This document shows, piece after piece, positions 41,980 to 49,418 of a stretch of DNA of 61,928 nucleotides. The position numbers were made by a program, and so were the translations under genes. Each line of letters opens with the position of its first letter. Within the stretch, counting starts at the first letter, position 1. The DNA comes from Phycisphaerae bacterium (GTDB taxonomy: Bacteria; Planctomycetota; Phycisphaerae; UBA1845; JAFGLZ01). The notes under the pieces were generated by a model. The model did not search any database. It was not told the origin of the DNA and saw only the letters and a program-made list of their open reading frames with translations. The stretch covers positions 1-61,928 of the forward strand of contig JAFGLZ010000011.1 of assembly GCA_016927755.1 (NCBI GenBank). The letters run 5' to 3'.

Positions 41980-42441
41980 TTGGCCGGAAAGACGATTGGA
42001 CTGACGACGGGACAGGCAGCCCGCTACTGCCTGGTCAGCCCGGACACCATCGCCAAGTGGATCAAGGACGATCAACTCCGGGCGCAACGGACCATGGGAG
42101 GGCAATACCGGATCTTCGTCGACGATTTGCGCCAGTTCATGGTGGCCAACGACATGAGCACGGACCTGCTCGACGAGGAACTCGATCACAGGCCCTTCTG
42201 CTGGCAGCACCGACAGCACCTGGGAGAAACCGACGCTGTGCCGGAGCCTCCCTGCATCGATTGCCCGGCCTATCGGGCCAGGGCGATGGACTGTTTCGAG
42301 CTGAGGGCCATGGATGTGGCAGGCCCTTGGGATCCGGCGGGGTGCGCCGGCTGCGCCTACCACAAGAAGTGGGCTCATCCGTCAGAAGCGGCGGGGCCCG
42401 TGAACCCTCGGCGAGCGGATAGTGCGGAAGGCGGCGGGTAG
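41980..42441 (+). CDS. Cys-rich helix-turn-helix (MerR/excisionase-type) regulator
   Basis: About 153 residues. The N-terminal winged helix-turn-helix (LTTGQAARYCLVSPDTIAKW, then MGGQYRIFVDDLRQFM) is of the MerR/excisionase type. The C-terminal half has a cysteine array: FCWQH, CIDCPAY, DCFEL and CAGCAYH, resembling the CWE...CxxC-x-(V/A)-Y module found on other regulators and possibly binding a metal or cluster. The TTG at 41980, with a TAAGGA eight bases before it, is chosen because a -24/-12 promoter lies inside the longer frame that starts at 41848 and because the family starts just here. It is probably the first gene of the redox operon. Confidence 0.75.
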   Translation: MAGKTIGLTTGQAARYCLVSPDTIAKWIKDDQLRAQRTMGGQYRIFVDDLRQFMVANDMSTDLLDEELDHRPFCWQHRQHLGETDAVPEPPCIDCPAYRARAMDCFELRAMDVAGPWDPAGCAGCAYHKKWAHPSEAAGPVNPRRADSAEGGG

Positions 42442-42494
42442 CAGGTCAGACAGCCGCGGCCGATGCATGATCACGTAAGTCACTGGAGAGATGC

Positions 42495-43991
42495 ATGGAT
42501 CCGTTAGTTGACGCAGAGGGCATTGCCAAGGCGACGAAGAACGCTCGCCCGGCGCAACTCCGCAAGGAACAGCGCCTGGACGTTCGATTTCATATCGAGC
42601 ATCCGGCCACGACCGACCGGCCCCGGAAGTTCCTCGAGGCCTTCGCCGCAATCCTGCGGCACAACCCCTCCTACGGGCTTGCACTCGACCACTACATCAG
42701 GGTTCAGGCCAAGTGCGGGCGATGCTCGACGCAGTGCATGCTCTATCAGGCCACCGGCGATCCAAAGGACGTGCCGTGCGAGCGATCCGGCATGATCCTC
42801 GATATCTACAGACGCTACTTCACGCTCGGCGGGCGCATTTGGGGCGGCCTGACCGGTCAGGGCGACCTGACCGACGAGACGCTTCAGGAAATGGCCGAGT
42901 CGGTCTGGAACTGTACCGCCTGTCGCAAATGCACGCTCGAGTGCCCGTCCGGGATCGACCACGGCCTGCTGACGCACTTGTCCCGGTATATCCTCAGCGA
43001 GATCGACATCGCCCCGAGGGCGCTGGTCGTCAGCACGCGCGAGCAACTCGAAGGCAAGACCGGCAACACGTCGGGTTTCCCCCTGCCGGCAATCATCGAC
43101 GGCCTAGAGTTCCTTGAGGACGACATGGAGGAGGAACAGGGCGTCAAGATGAAGTTCCCGCTCGACGTCGAGGGGGCGGACTACGTGTTCTTCCCCGCTG
43201 TCAGCGATTTCATGATGGAGGCCGAGACCCTCATGGGCAACGCCGCCGTCTTCGCGGCGACCGGCGACTCGTGGACCATCGGCAAACAGTGCCACGACGG
43301 GATCAATTACGGCCTGTTTTACAGCGATCGCGTCTGGGATCGGGTCGTCAGCAAGGTCGACGCCGAGACCCGTCGCCTCAAGGGCAAGGCGATCATGATC
43401 GGCGAATGCGGGCACGCGAGCCGATCGGCGAAGTTCGGCATCCCGATGTTCTGCGGCGGCAAGGACGCGCTGCCTGTCATCAACTGCATGGAGTACGCCT
43501 ACGAATCGTGGAAGAACGGGAAGCTCAAGCTGATCCCCGGTTCAATCGAGGAGCGCGTTACCTATCATGACCCCTGCAACATCTCCCGCGTCAAGTGGAT
43601 CATCGAGCAGCCTCGCGAGCTCCTCAAGTACATCTGCAAGGACTACGTCGAGATGACGCCCAACCGCGAGGAGAACATCTGCTGCGGCGGGGGCGGTGGG
43701 ACGGTCTCGATCGACGAGGTCCGTCCGTATCGGACGGGCGTCGCCGGCAAGGCCAAGGCGGAGCAGATTCGCGCGACGGGCGCCAAGTATTGCGTCGCAC
43801 CCTGCGCCAACTGCAAGAAGCAGCTCAAGGAGTTGATGGAAGATCAGAAGGTCGATTGCGAGATCGTCGGTCTGCACGACCTGTTGTACAAGGCGATCGA
43901 CTACTCGGTCATCAAGGAAAGGCAAGGCATTTCGGATCAGGCCCCCGAGCCTGACGCCGAGGCCGCTGCGTCGGAGGCCGCATCAACGTGA
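42495..43991 (+). CDS. HdrD/DsrK-like iron-sulfur oxidoreductase subunit
   Basis: A 498-residue cytoplasmic iron-sulfur protein of the heterodisulfide-reductase D / DsrK family. Two [4Fe-4S] motifs lie near residues 74-98 (CGRCSTQC, then PCERS) and 139-150 (CTACRKCTLEC). The C-terminal CCG-type domain has YHDPCNISR near 357 and ICCGGGGG near 395, then CVAPCANCKK near 435; a further cysteine block is ECGHASRSAKFGIPMFCGG. In DsrMKJOP- and Hmc-type complexes this subunit couples menaquinol oxidation or reduction to a cytoplasmic thiol/disulfide reaction; the actual substrate here is unknown. A GGAG six bases before the ATG fits. The stop overlaps the next start (GTGA). The C-terminal tail is acidic and alanine-rich. 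Confidence 0.85.
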   Translation: MDPLVDAEGIAKATKNARPAQLRKEQRLDVRFHIEHPATTDRPRKFLEAFAAILRHNPSYGLALDHYIRVQAKCGRCSTQCMLYQATGDPKDVPCERSGMILDIYRRYFTLGGRIWGGLTGQGDLTDETLQEMAESVWNCTACRKCTLECPSGIDHGLLTHLSRYILSEIDIAPRALVVSTREQLEGKTGNTSGFPLPAIIDGLEFLEDDMEEEQGVKMKFPLDVEGADYVFFPAVSDFMMEAETLMGNAAVFAATGDSWTIGKQCHDGINYGLFYSDRVWDRVVSKVDAETRRLKGKAIMIGECGHASRSAKFGIPMFCGGKDALPVINCMEYAYESWKNGKLKLIPGSIEERVTYHDPCNISRVKWIIEQPRELLKYICKDYVEMTPNREENICCGGGGGTVSIDEVRPYRTGVAGKAKAEQIRATGAKYCVAPCANCKKQLKELMEDQKVDCEIVGLHDLLYKAIDYSVIKERQGISDQAPEPDAEAAASEAAST

Positions 43992-44704
43992 ACGAGACGG
44001 TGACTTCAATGCTGGAGTTTGCGCGTGGGCCGCTCTTCCGGTTCACGTTCGCGCTCATGATCCTGGGGCTGCTACGGCTGGTCGGGTTGACCGTCTTCCG
44101 AGCCGTGTACGCCTACGCCATGGCCGGCGATAAGCGATTGCTCTGGCCGATCATTCGTGAGCGGACGATATGGTGGCTGTTCCCGTTCGCCCGGTTCAAG
44201 CGAACCCGGACCGCCTACAGCATCATCAGCTTCGTGTTCCATGTCGGTCTCATCATCGTTCCGATCTTCCTCTTCGCCCACGTCTATCTGTGGGAGCGGG
44301 GGCTGGGGATCTCGTGGTGGACGCTCCCGTCCCGGCTGGCGGACGTGCTGACGGTGCTCACGATGCTTGCGGCGATCGGCCTGATCGTGGGTCGCGCCAG
44401 TTCGCCGCTCTCCCAGAGCATCAGCCGAGGGTGGGACTACACCTGGCCGATCCTGCTCATCGTGCCGTTTCTGAGCGGCTTGCTCGCCGCGCATCCTCGG
44501 GCCTGCCCACTGGATTACAACGTCATGCTGCTCGTTCACATTCTCAGCGCCGAGTTGATCTTCGTACTGATTCCGTTCTCGAAGATCGCGCACTGCGTGC
44601 TCATTCCGTTCTCTCAGTTGGTATCCGATCTGGGCTGGCGATTTCCGGCTTCGGCTGGCAGGGACGTTGCCAAGGCCCTGGGTAAGGAGTCCGTGCCTAT
44701 ATGA
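43988..44704 (+). CDS. DsrM/NarI-like b-type cytochrome membrane subunit
   Basis: A 238-residue membrane protein with five to six helices and paired histidines (SFVFHVGLIIVPIFLFAHV, LLVHILSAELIFV, KIAHCVLIPF), as expected for two b-haems in the nitrate-reductase-gamma/DsrM family. It should exchange electrons with menaquinone and pass them to the HdrD-like subunit encoded just upstream. The GTG start overlaps the preceding stop by 4 bases, and its own stop overlaps the next start (ATGA), so the subunits are made in a fixed order. Length and topology match DsrM-type rather than HdrE-type relatives only loosely. Confidence 0.8.
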   Translation: MNETVTSMLEFARGPLFRFTFALMILGLLRLVGLTVFRAVYAYAMAGDKRLLWPIIRERTIWWLFPFARFKRTRTAYSIISFVFHVGLIIVPIFLFAHVYLWERGLGISWWTLPSRLADVLTVLTMLAAIGLIVGRASSPLSQSISRGWDYTWPILLIVPFLSGLLAAHPRACPLDYNVMLLVHILSAELIFVLIPFSKIAHCVLIPFSQLVSDLGWRFPASAGRDVAKALGKESVPI

Positions 44705-45627
44705 CTAGGAAGGCAATCTTGACCGACGTCACCAAGTGCGTGGGCTGTAACGAATGCGTCGCCGCGTGCAAGCAGGTGAACGACCTTCCGCCGGACGTGC
44801 CGCGGCGGTGGTCCGAGCCCGATGGTCTCTCCGCGCGAAACTGGACGTCCGTCCTGCGTCGCCCGGAGGGCCGGTTCGTGCGGAAGCAATGCCGGCATTG
44901 TCTCGAGCCGGCGTGCGTCGCGGTCTGTCCCGTGGGCGCGTTGAAGAAGACCGAATCCGGGGCCGTTGTTTACGATCAGAAGCTGTGCATCGGGTGTCGC
45001 TACTGCATGCTGGCGTGTCCGTACGGCATTCCCCGGTATGACTGGGATCGTGCGGCCCCCTATATCGAGAAGTGCACGTTCTGCACGACGCGCAAGGACA
45101 AGCCGGGGGTTCCCGCCTGTACCGAGGTCTGCCCCACGGAGGCAACGGTCTTCTTCGAGGATCGGCAAGAAGCGCTGGCGGAGGCGAAGCGGCGCCTCAC
45201 GAGCAACCCGAAGCTGAAGCTCTACGGCGACGCCAACGAGATCGGCGGCACGTGTGTGCTGTACGTTTCGGACGTCGACCTGGGCTTCCTGAGCTACGGC
45301 AAGGATCTTGGCAGTCGGCCCATGCCCGATACGATCGCCGGGCCGATGCACAGTACGCCATTTGTCTTCTTGAGCGTCGGACTCGCCCTGGGGTGCACGG
45401 CGGCCGGGGTGAGCTGGATCATCAACCGCAGAATGAAACTTCAGGCTGGCCAAGACGAGTCGGAGCCGGAGGCCCCGCCGTCCGACGAACAGCCAGAAGC
45501 TGAGGGTGAGGGAGAGCCGGAGGCGACGACGCCGGCCTCTTCCCCGGCGCCACCCTCGACGGCGGAGCAGGCGTCCGATCACGCATCGAAGGAGTCCCAG
45601 TCGGATAGGGAAGCGCAAGATGGGTAG
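44701..45627 (+). CDS. DsrO/HybA-like membrane-anchored ferredoxin subunit
   Basis: A 308-residue protein with four cysteine clusters characteristic of the HybA/DsrO/DmsB family: CVGCNECVAAC near residue 13, CRHCLEPACVAVCP near 64, CIGCRYCMLACP near 99 and CTFCTTRK followed by CTEVCP near 125. They predict four [4Fe-4S] clusters. A hydrophobic anchor (FVFLSVGLALGCTAAGVSWI) lies near residue 222-241, then an acidic low-complexity tail. No Tat signal is visible at the N-terminus, unlike typical DsrO and HybA, so whether it is exported is unclear. It precedes and overlaps the NrfD-like subunit, its usual quinone-side partner. Confidence 0.85.
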   Translation: MTRKAILTDVTKCVGCNECVAACKQVNDLPPDVPRRWSEPDGLSARNWTSVLRRPEGRFVRKQCRHCLEPACVAVCPVGALKKTESGAVVYDQKLCIGCRYCMLACPYGIPRYDWDRAAPYIEKCTFCTTRKDKPGVPACTEVCPTEATVFFEDRQEALAEAKRRLTSNPKLKLYGDANEIGGTCVLYVSDVDLGFLSYGKDLGSRPMPDTIAGPMHSTPFVFLSVGLALGCTAAGVSWIINRRMKLQAGQDESEPEAPPSDEQPEAEGEGEPEATTPASSPAPPSTAEQASDHASKESQSDREAQDG

Positions 45628-47473
45628 AGCACAGACACTCAAGGTGATTTTGTGGGGCGTTGCCGGCCTCGGTCTTGCCGTTATCGTCCACCGCATGATC
45701 TACGGCCTCGGGGCCACCACGAACCTCAGTGACGGCGTGCCGTGGGGGTTGTGGAAGGGCGTGAGCGTCATCGCGGGTATCGCTATGGCGGCGGGCGGCT
45801 TCGTCCTGACGGGCGTGATCCACATCTTCCGCCTGCATCGCTTTCACGCCCTGGTTCGTCCGGCGGTCATCACGGCCCTGATGGGATACGGCTCCGCCGC
45901 GACGGTGCTCATGTTCGATATCGGCCTGCCCTGGCGGATATGGCATCCCGTCGTCTACTGGCAGATTCACTCGCCGCTGTTCGAGGTCGCCTGGTGCGTG
46001 ATGCTCTACCTGACGCTCCTGACTCTCGAGTTCAGCCCCATCGTCATGGAGTACTTCGACCGATGGCGGTCGCTCGCGGCGTGGATGGTCAAATGGCTCA
46101 GCCTGCCCCTGGCCATTCTCGGCGTGATGATCTCCACGCTCCACCAGTCGACCCTGGGGACGATCTTCCTGATCACGGCGCAATTGCACCCGCTATGGTA
46201 CAGCCCGATACAGCCGATCTTGTTCATCACCTCTGCGGCGGGGTTGGGCATGATGGTGATCGTCGTTGAGTTCATCATCGTTCCCTGGCTGTATCACAAA
46301 CCCATCGACCTGCCGATGTTGTCCTCGCTGGCGCGGGCCGCGTGCTACACGCTATGGGGCTACTTCGTGCTGCGGCTCATTGACGTGATCTTCTTGACGG
46401 GCTCCATCGTGCACGTGACCGACGGATCGTGGGAAAGCTTCGCGTTCATTCTGGAGATGGTCGTCGGCGTCGTGATTCCTTGCGTCCTTCTGCTCATGCC
46501 ACGGGTACGGTCGAACGTGGCGGGGCTTCTGGGTTGTGCGGCGCTGGTCCTGATCGGGCTTCTCTTCCAGCGAATTGCGGTCAGCGGCCTGGCCATGCTT
46601 CGGGCCAGCGGCGGGGGTTACTTCCCGTCGTGGAGCGAGTTTGGTCTGAGCGCCGGGATTCTGGCGGCTGCAGGCTTGGTCTTCTTGTTCGCCGTGGAGC
46701 GATTCGCGATTTGGACGCCCAGGATCACTGGCGGCGAATTCGCACCACCGGCGCCAACCGACATCGCGGGAGAGGGATGGATCGGGATGGTCCCGGCGGG
46801 CATGTTCAAGAACGGATCGTTGGCGTTCGTCTTGGGCGCGTCGGTGGCAATCGGGCTTCTTCCGTTCAAATCGGCGCGCAGTGAGGGACTCATTCACACC
46901 CCGACGTATCCCGCGCGCGGTGAGCAGGACGGTGTGCTCCTCATCAACGGCAATCGCGACGGCACCCTCGTCAAGTTCAATCACGGCATGCACATCAAGG
47001 AGAACGGCGGCGAGACGGAATCCTGCAAGCGTTGTCACCATATGAACGTTCCCCTGGACAAGAACACGGGTTGTTTCCGATGCCACGCGGACATGTATCT
47101 TCCCACATCGATCTTCTCGCACGATCGTCACGTGGAGGTGCTCGGGATGAACCGGTCGTGTCATGAATGTCATCCGTCGCGGCAGGGACGAACCGGCGCG
47201 ACGGCCAAGGCCTGCGCCGAATGCCACAACGAAAAGGAACTGGCCCTCAAAGTGCCCGGAGCGACGGTCAAGTCTGATGGCGACGTGGCCGTCAGCTACA
47301 CCAACGCGATGCACGACCTGTGCATCACGTGCCACGCGGAGGTGGCTACGAAGCGTAAGATACCTCACCATGACCGATGCGACACCTGCCACAAGCCCGG
47401 CGTGGATATCGGCGGCCCCGCGCAGGTCGTGACGAGAGGTGGCGACGTCTTCAGTCGCCGGTCGAAGAAGTAG
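45620..47473 (+). CDS. NrfD/HybB-like membrane subunit fused to a six-haem cytochrome c
   Basis: A 617-residue fusion. Residues about 10-400 contain ten membrane helices in the NrfD/HybB/DsrP pattern (DGVPWGLWKGVSVI, HRFHALVRPAVI), expected to handle quinone. After an eleventh helix (about 393-415) comes a soluble domain with six CxxCH haem-binding motifs (CKRCH, CFRCH, CHECH, CAECH, CITCH, CDTCH) at about residues 470-590, with additional histidines (FNHGMH, FSHDRH) for bis-His ligation as in class-III cytochromes. In Dsr and Hmc complexes the multihaem subunit (DsrJ, HmcA) is separate; here it is part of the NrfD polypeptide. The ATG overlaps the previous gene and is preceded by AGGGA. Confidence 0.9.
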   Translation: MGRAQTLKVILWGVAGLGLAVIVHRMIYGLGATTNLSDGVPWGLWKGVSVIAGIAMAAGGFVLTGVIHIFRLHRFHALVRPAVITALMGYGSAATVLMFDIGLPWRIWHPVVYWQIHSPLFEVAWCVMLYLTLLTLEFSPIVMEYFDRWRSLAAWMVKWLSLPLAILGVMISTLHQSTLGTIFLITAQLHPLWYSPIQPILFITSAAGLGMMVIVVEFIIVPWLYHKPIDLPMLSSLARAACYTLWGYFVLRLIDVIFLTGSIVHVTDGSWESFAFILEMVVGVVIPCVLLLMPRVRSNVAGLLGCAALVLIGLLFQRIAVSGLAMLRASGGGYFPSWSEFGLSAGILAAAGLVFLFAVERFAIWTPRITGGEFAPPAPTDIAGEGWIGMVPAGMFKNGSLAFVLGASVAIGLLPFKSARSEGLIHTPTYPARGEQDGVLLINGNRDGTLVKFNHGMHIKENGGETESCKRCHHMNVPLDKNTGCFRCHADMYLPTSIFSHDRHVEVLGMNRSCHECHPSRQGRTGATAKACAECHNEKELALKVPGATVKSDGDVAVSYTNAMHDLCITCHAEVATKRKIPHHDRCDTCHKPGVDIGGPAQVVTRGGDVFSRRSKK

Positions 47474-47816
47474 ACGCGGTCGGTTCGGGGGGCGGCCTGC
47501 ATGGGCCTCTGCACGAGTCACCACGGAACACTACTGACAGCATGGACCGCAAGCCTCACATGCGTTTCGCGCCCAATTCTATAAGACCGAGATTACACTC
47601 GTCGAGGAACCGTGTTCCTTGATGAGGTCCGTCAAATGGCGGTGAGGGTACAAGCCGAGAAGTCGCCAACAGGGCGCGGTTCCGAGAGGCGCCGCCTCGC
47701 CGCCGTTTCTGCTCCGCGAACACCTCGTCCTATCGTCCTGCCCTCAACTGACGAATCCGACTTGAACTGATCGGTTCGATGGCGGTATCGTCTCTGCGCT
47801 ACCATGGACGACCACG
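47474..47816. other. Intergenic region after the redox operon
   Basis: No gene is seen. A promoter candidate lies near its end (47762-47791). I found no clear terminator hairpin for the preceding operon. Confidence 0.4.
47762..47791 (+). promoter_or_regulatory. Promoter candidate for the acetyltransferase gene
   Basis: TTGAAC, an 18-base spacer, TATCGT, with a predicted start near 47798. This fits either the GTG at 47817 or the ATG at 47850 as start codon of the next gene. Confidence 0.4.
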
Positions 47817-47849
47817 GTGATCGAGGCAATCGAAGGTAAGGCATCTACT

Positions 47850-48434
47850 ATGGGCAACCGGGAACTCGAGAACATCAACATCGGCATGATCCGTCCGCAT
47901 CTGCGGGACATCCCGGATCTCCCGTTGCCGGACGGGTACTCGATGCGGCTCTACCGCAAGGGCGAGGGACCGTTGTGGACGGAGATCGTTCGCCGGGCCG
48001 AGCCGTTCCTGGAGATCGATGACGACCGCTTCGACAAGGAATTCGGCGCGCATCTCGACAAGCTGCCCGATCGCTGCCATTTTCTGCTGGATCCTGGGGG
48101 CCGGGCCGTCGGAACAACCACCGCCTGGTTCCTGGACGACTACGCGGGCGACGGCGAAACGTACGGCCTGATCCACTGGGTGGCGATCCGGCCGGAATCC
48201 CAGGGACGTGGGCTGTGTAAGCCCATGCTGACCATCGTGCTCACGCGACTTGCCCACGAGTACGACAAAGCCGCGCTGAATACGTCGTCCGGACGGATAC
48301 CGGCCCTCAAGTGCTATCTCGACTTGGGCTTCGTTCCGTACATGAGCAGGGAACGCGCCGTGGAGGGGTGGTCTCAGGTCAGATCCGTCCTGAAGCATCC
48401 TGTTCTCGAGGCCATGCCGGAATTGGGTGCGTAG
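47850..48434 (+). CDS. GNAT-family acetyltransferase
   Basis: About 194 residues with a GNAT fold: a strand-helix-strand with HWVAIRPESQGRGLCKPML, in which QGRGLC is the acetyl-CoA pyrophosphate loop, followed by ALNTSSGRIPALKCYLDLGF, motif B. The acetyl acceptor cannot be told. A GTG at 47817 would add 11 residues; the ATG is favoured only mildly. It is separated from the next gene by 86 bases and lies on the same strand. Confidence 0.75.
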   Translation: MGNRELENINIGMIRPHLRDIPDLPLPDGYSMRLYRKGEGPLWTEIVRRAEPFLEIDDDRFDKEFGAHLDKLPDRCHFLLDPGGRAVGTTTAWFLDDYAGDGETYGLIHWVAIRPESQGRGLCKPMLTIVLTRLAHEYDKAALNTSSGRIPALKCYLDLGFVPYMSRERAVEGWSQVRSVLKHPVLEAMPELGA

Positions 48435-48520
48435 AATCGGATGATCGGTCCTCGTCGGATCGAACGCCTATGGTCGTGCCGAGCAGGTCGTAGCGTCCCT
48501 ATGAGCCGTACCTGAATCGA

Positions 48521-49294
48521 ATGAAGTTCAACGACTACCACGCACATACCAGTCTCAGCTACTGCTGCGACATCGGCATCACGCCGCGGACGTACGCCGA
48601 TGTCGTGCAGCGAACTGATTCCCTCGAGTCCGTGGCCATAACGAACCACGGCTTCGCGATCTACTTCCCCGAACCGACCGCCTGGCGGTGGGAGTTCATG
48701 ACCGATCCGGCCATGTTCGACGAGCAGCGAGATTGGGGGAACGAGCGTCTGCTGCGACACCTCGATGCCGTGGACGAGTTCCGGGAGAAGGGCCTCCGAA
48801 CGGGCGTCGAGGTGGAGATGATGTCAGACGGGCGGCTAACGGTCGATCCCAAGCTCGCCGATCGCCTCGATGTGATCGTCGGCAGCGTCCACTGGCTGCC
48901 CGTCAGTTGGAACACGGGCGGCGATCCGGGCGAGATCCTCGACTTCTGGCTGGCCCACACGCATCGCCTGTGCCAGGCCGGCATCGACGTACTGGGACAC
49001 CCGCTGCGGTGGATCAGCGGCCAGGTGGACGGGGTCCCCAAGGAGATCGTACCGACCATCGTCGAGATGGCACGCGACGCCAACGTTGCTATCGAGATCA
49101 ACGCTCACTACATCGTCGAAACCGACGTTCCGCTGATCCGCGAGGCCGCGCGAACGGGCGCGCGCGTGACCTTCTGCACCGATGCTCATCGCCGCGACGA
49201 GATCGGTCGATTCGACTACCACCTGGAGCTGTTGGAAGAGGCGGGATTAACCATGGACAGCCTGACCTTCTGGCAGCCCAGCCGGCGCGCCTAG
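48521..49294 (+). CDS. PHP-domain phosphoesterase (histidinol-phosphatase-like)
   Basis: A 257-residue PHP-domain protein. Metal ligands are visible in order: DYHAHT (HxH) near residue 5, TNHG near 42, GVEVEM near 95, GSVHW near 125, LGHPLR near 166, EINAHY near 192 and TDAHRRDE near 221. This complete set predicts an active di- or tri-zinc phosphatase such as HisK-type histidinol phosphatase, or a nucleotide phosphatase. No his genes are near, so the substrate is open. No ribosome-binding site is evident. Confidence 0.8.
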   Translation: MKFNDYHAHTSLSYCCDIGITPRTYADVVQRTDSLESVAITNHGFAIYFPEPTAWRWEFMTDPAMFDEQRDWGNERLLRHLDAVDEFREKGLRTGVEVEMMSDGRLTVDPKLADRLDVIVGSVHWLPVSWNTGGDPGEILDFWLAHTHRLCQAGIDVLGHPLRWISGQVDGVPKEIVPTIVEMARDANVAIEINAHYIVETDVPLIREAARTGARVTFCTDAHRRDEIGRFDYHLELLEEAGLTMDSLTFWQPSRRA

Positions 49295-49418
49295 GATGCC
49301 CGCGAAACGGGCTCGCCCAACACCCGACCCTCCGGCATTTTGCCTGTCCCGCATGGATTGGTACCATACGCGATCGCGGGTCCGCCGACGTGTCGGCCCG
49401 CGGAGTGAGGTATCTGGA

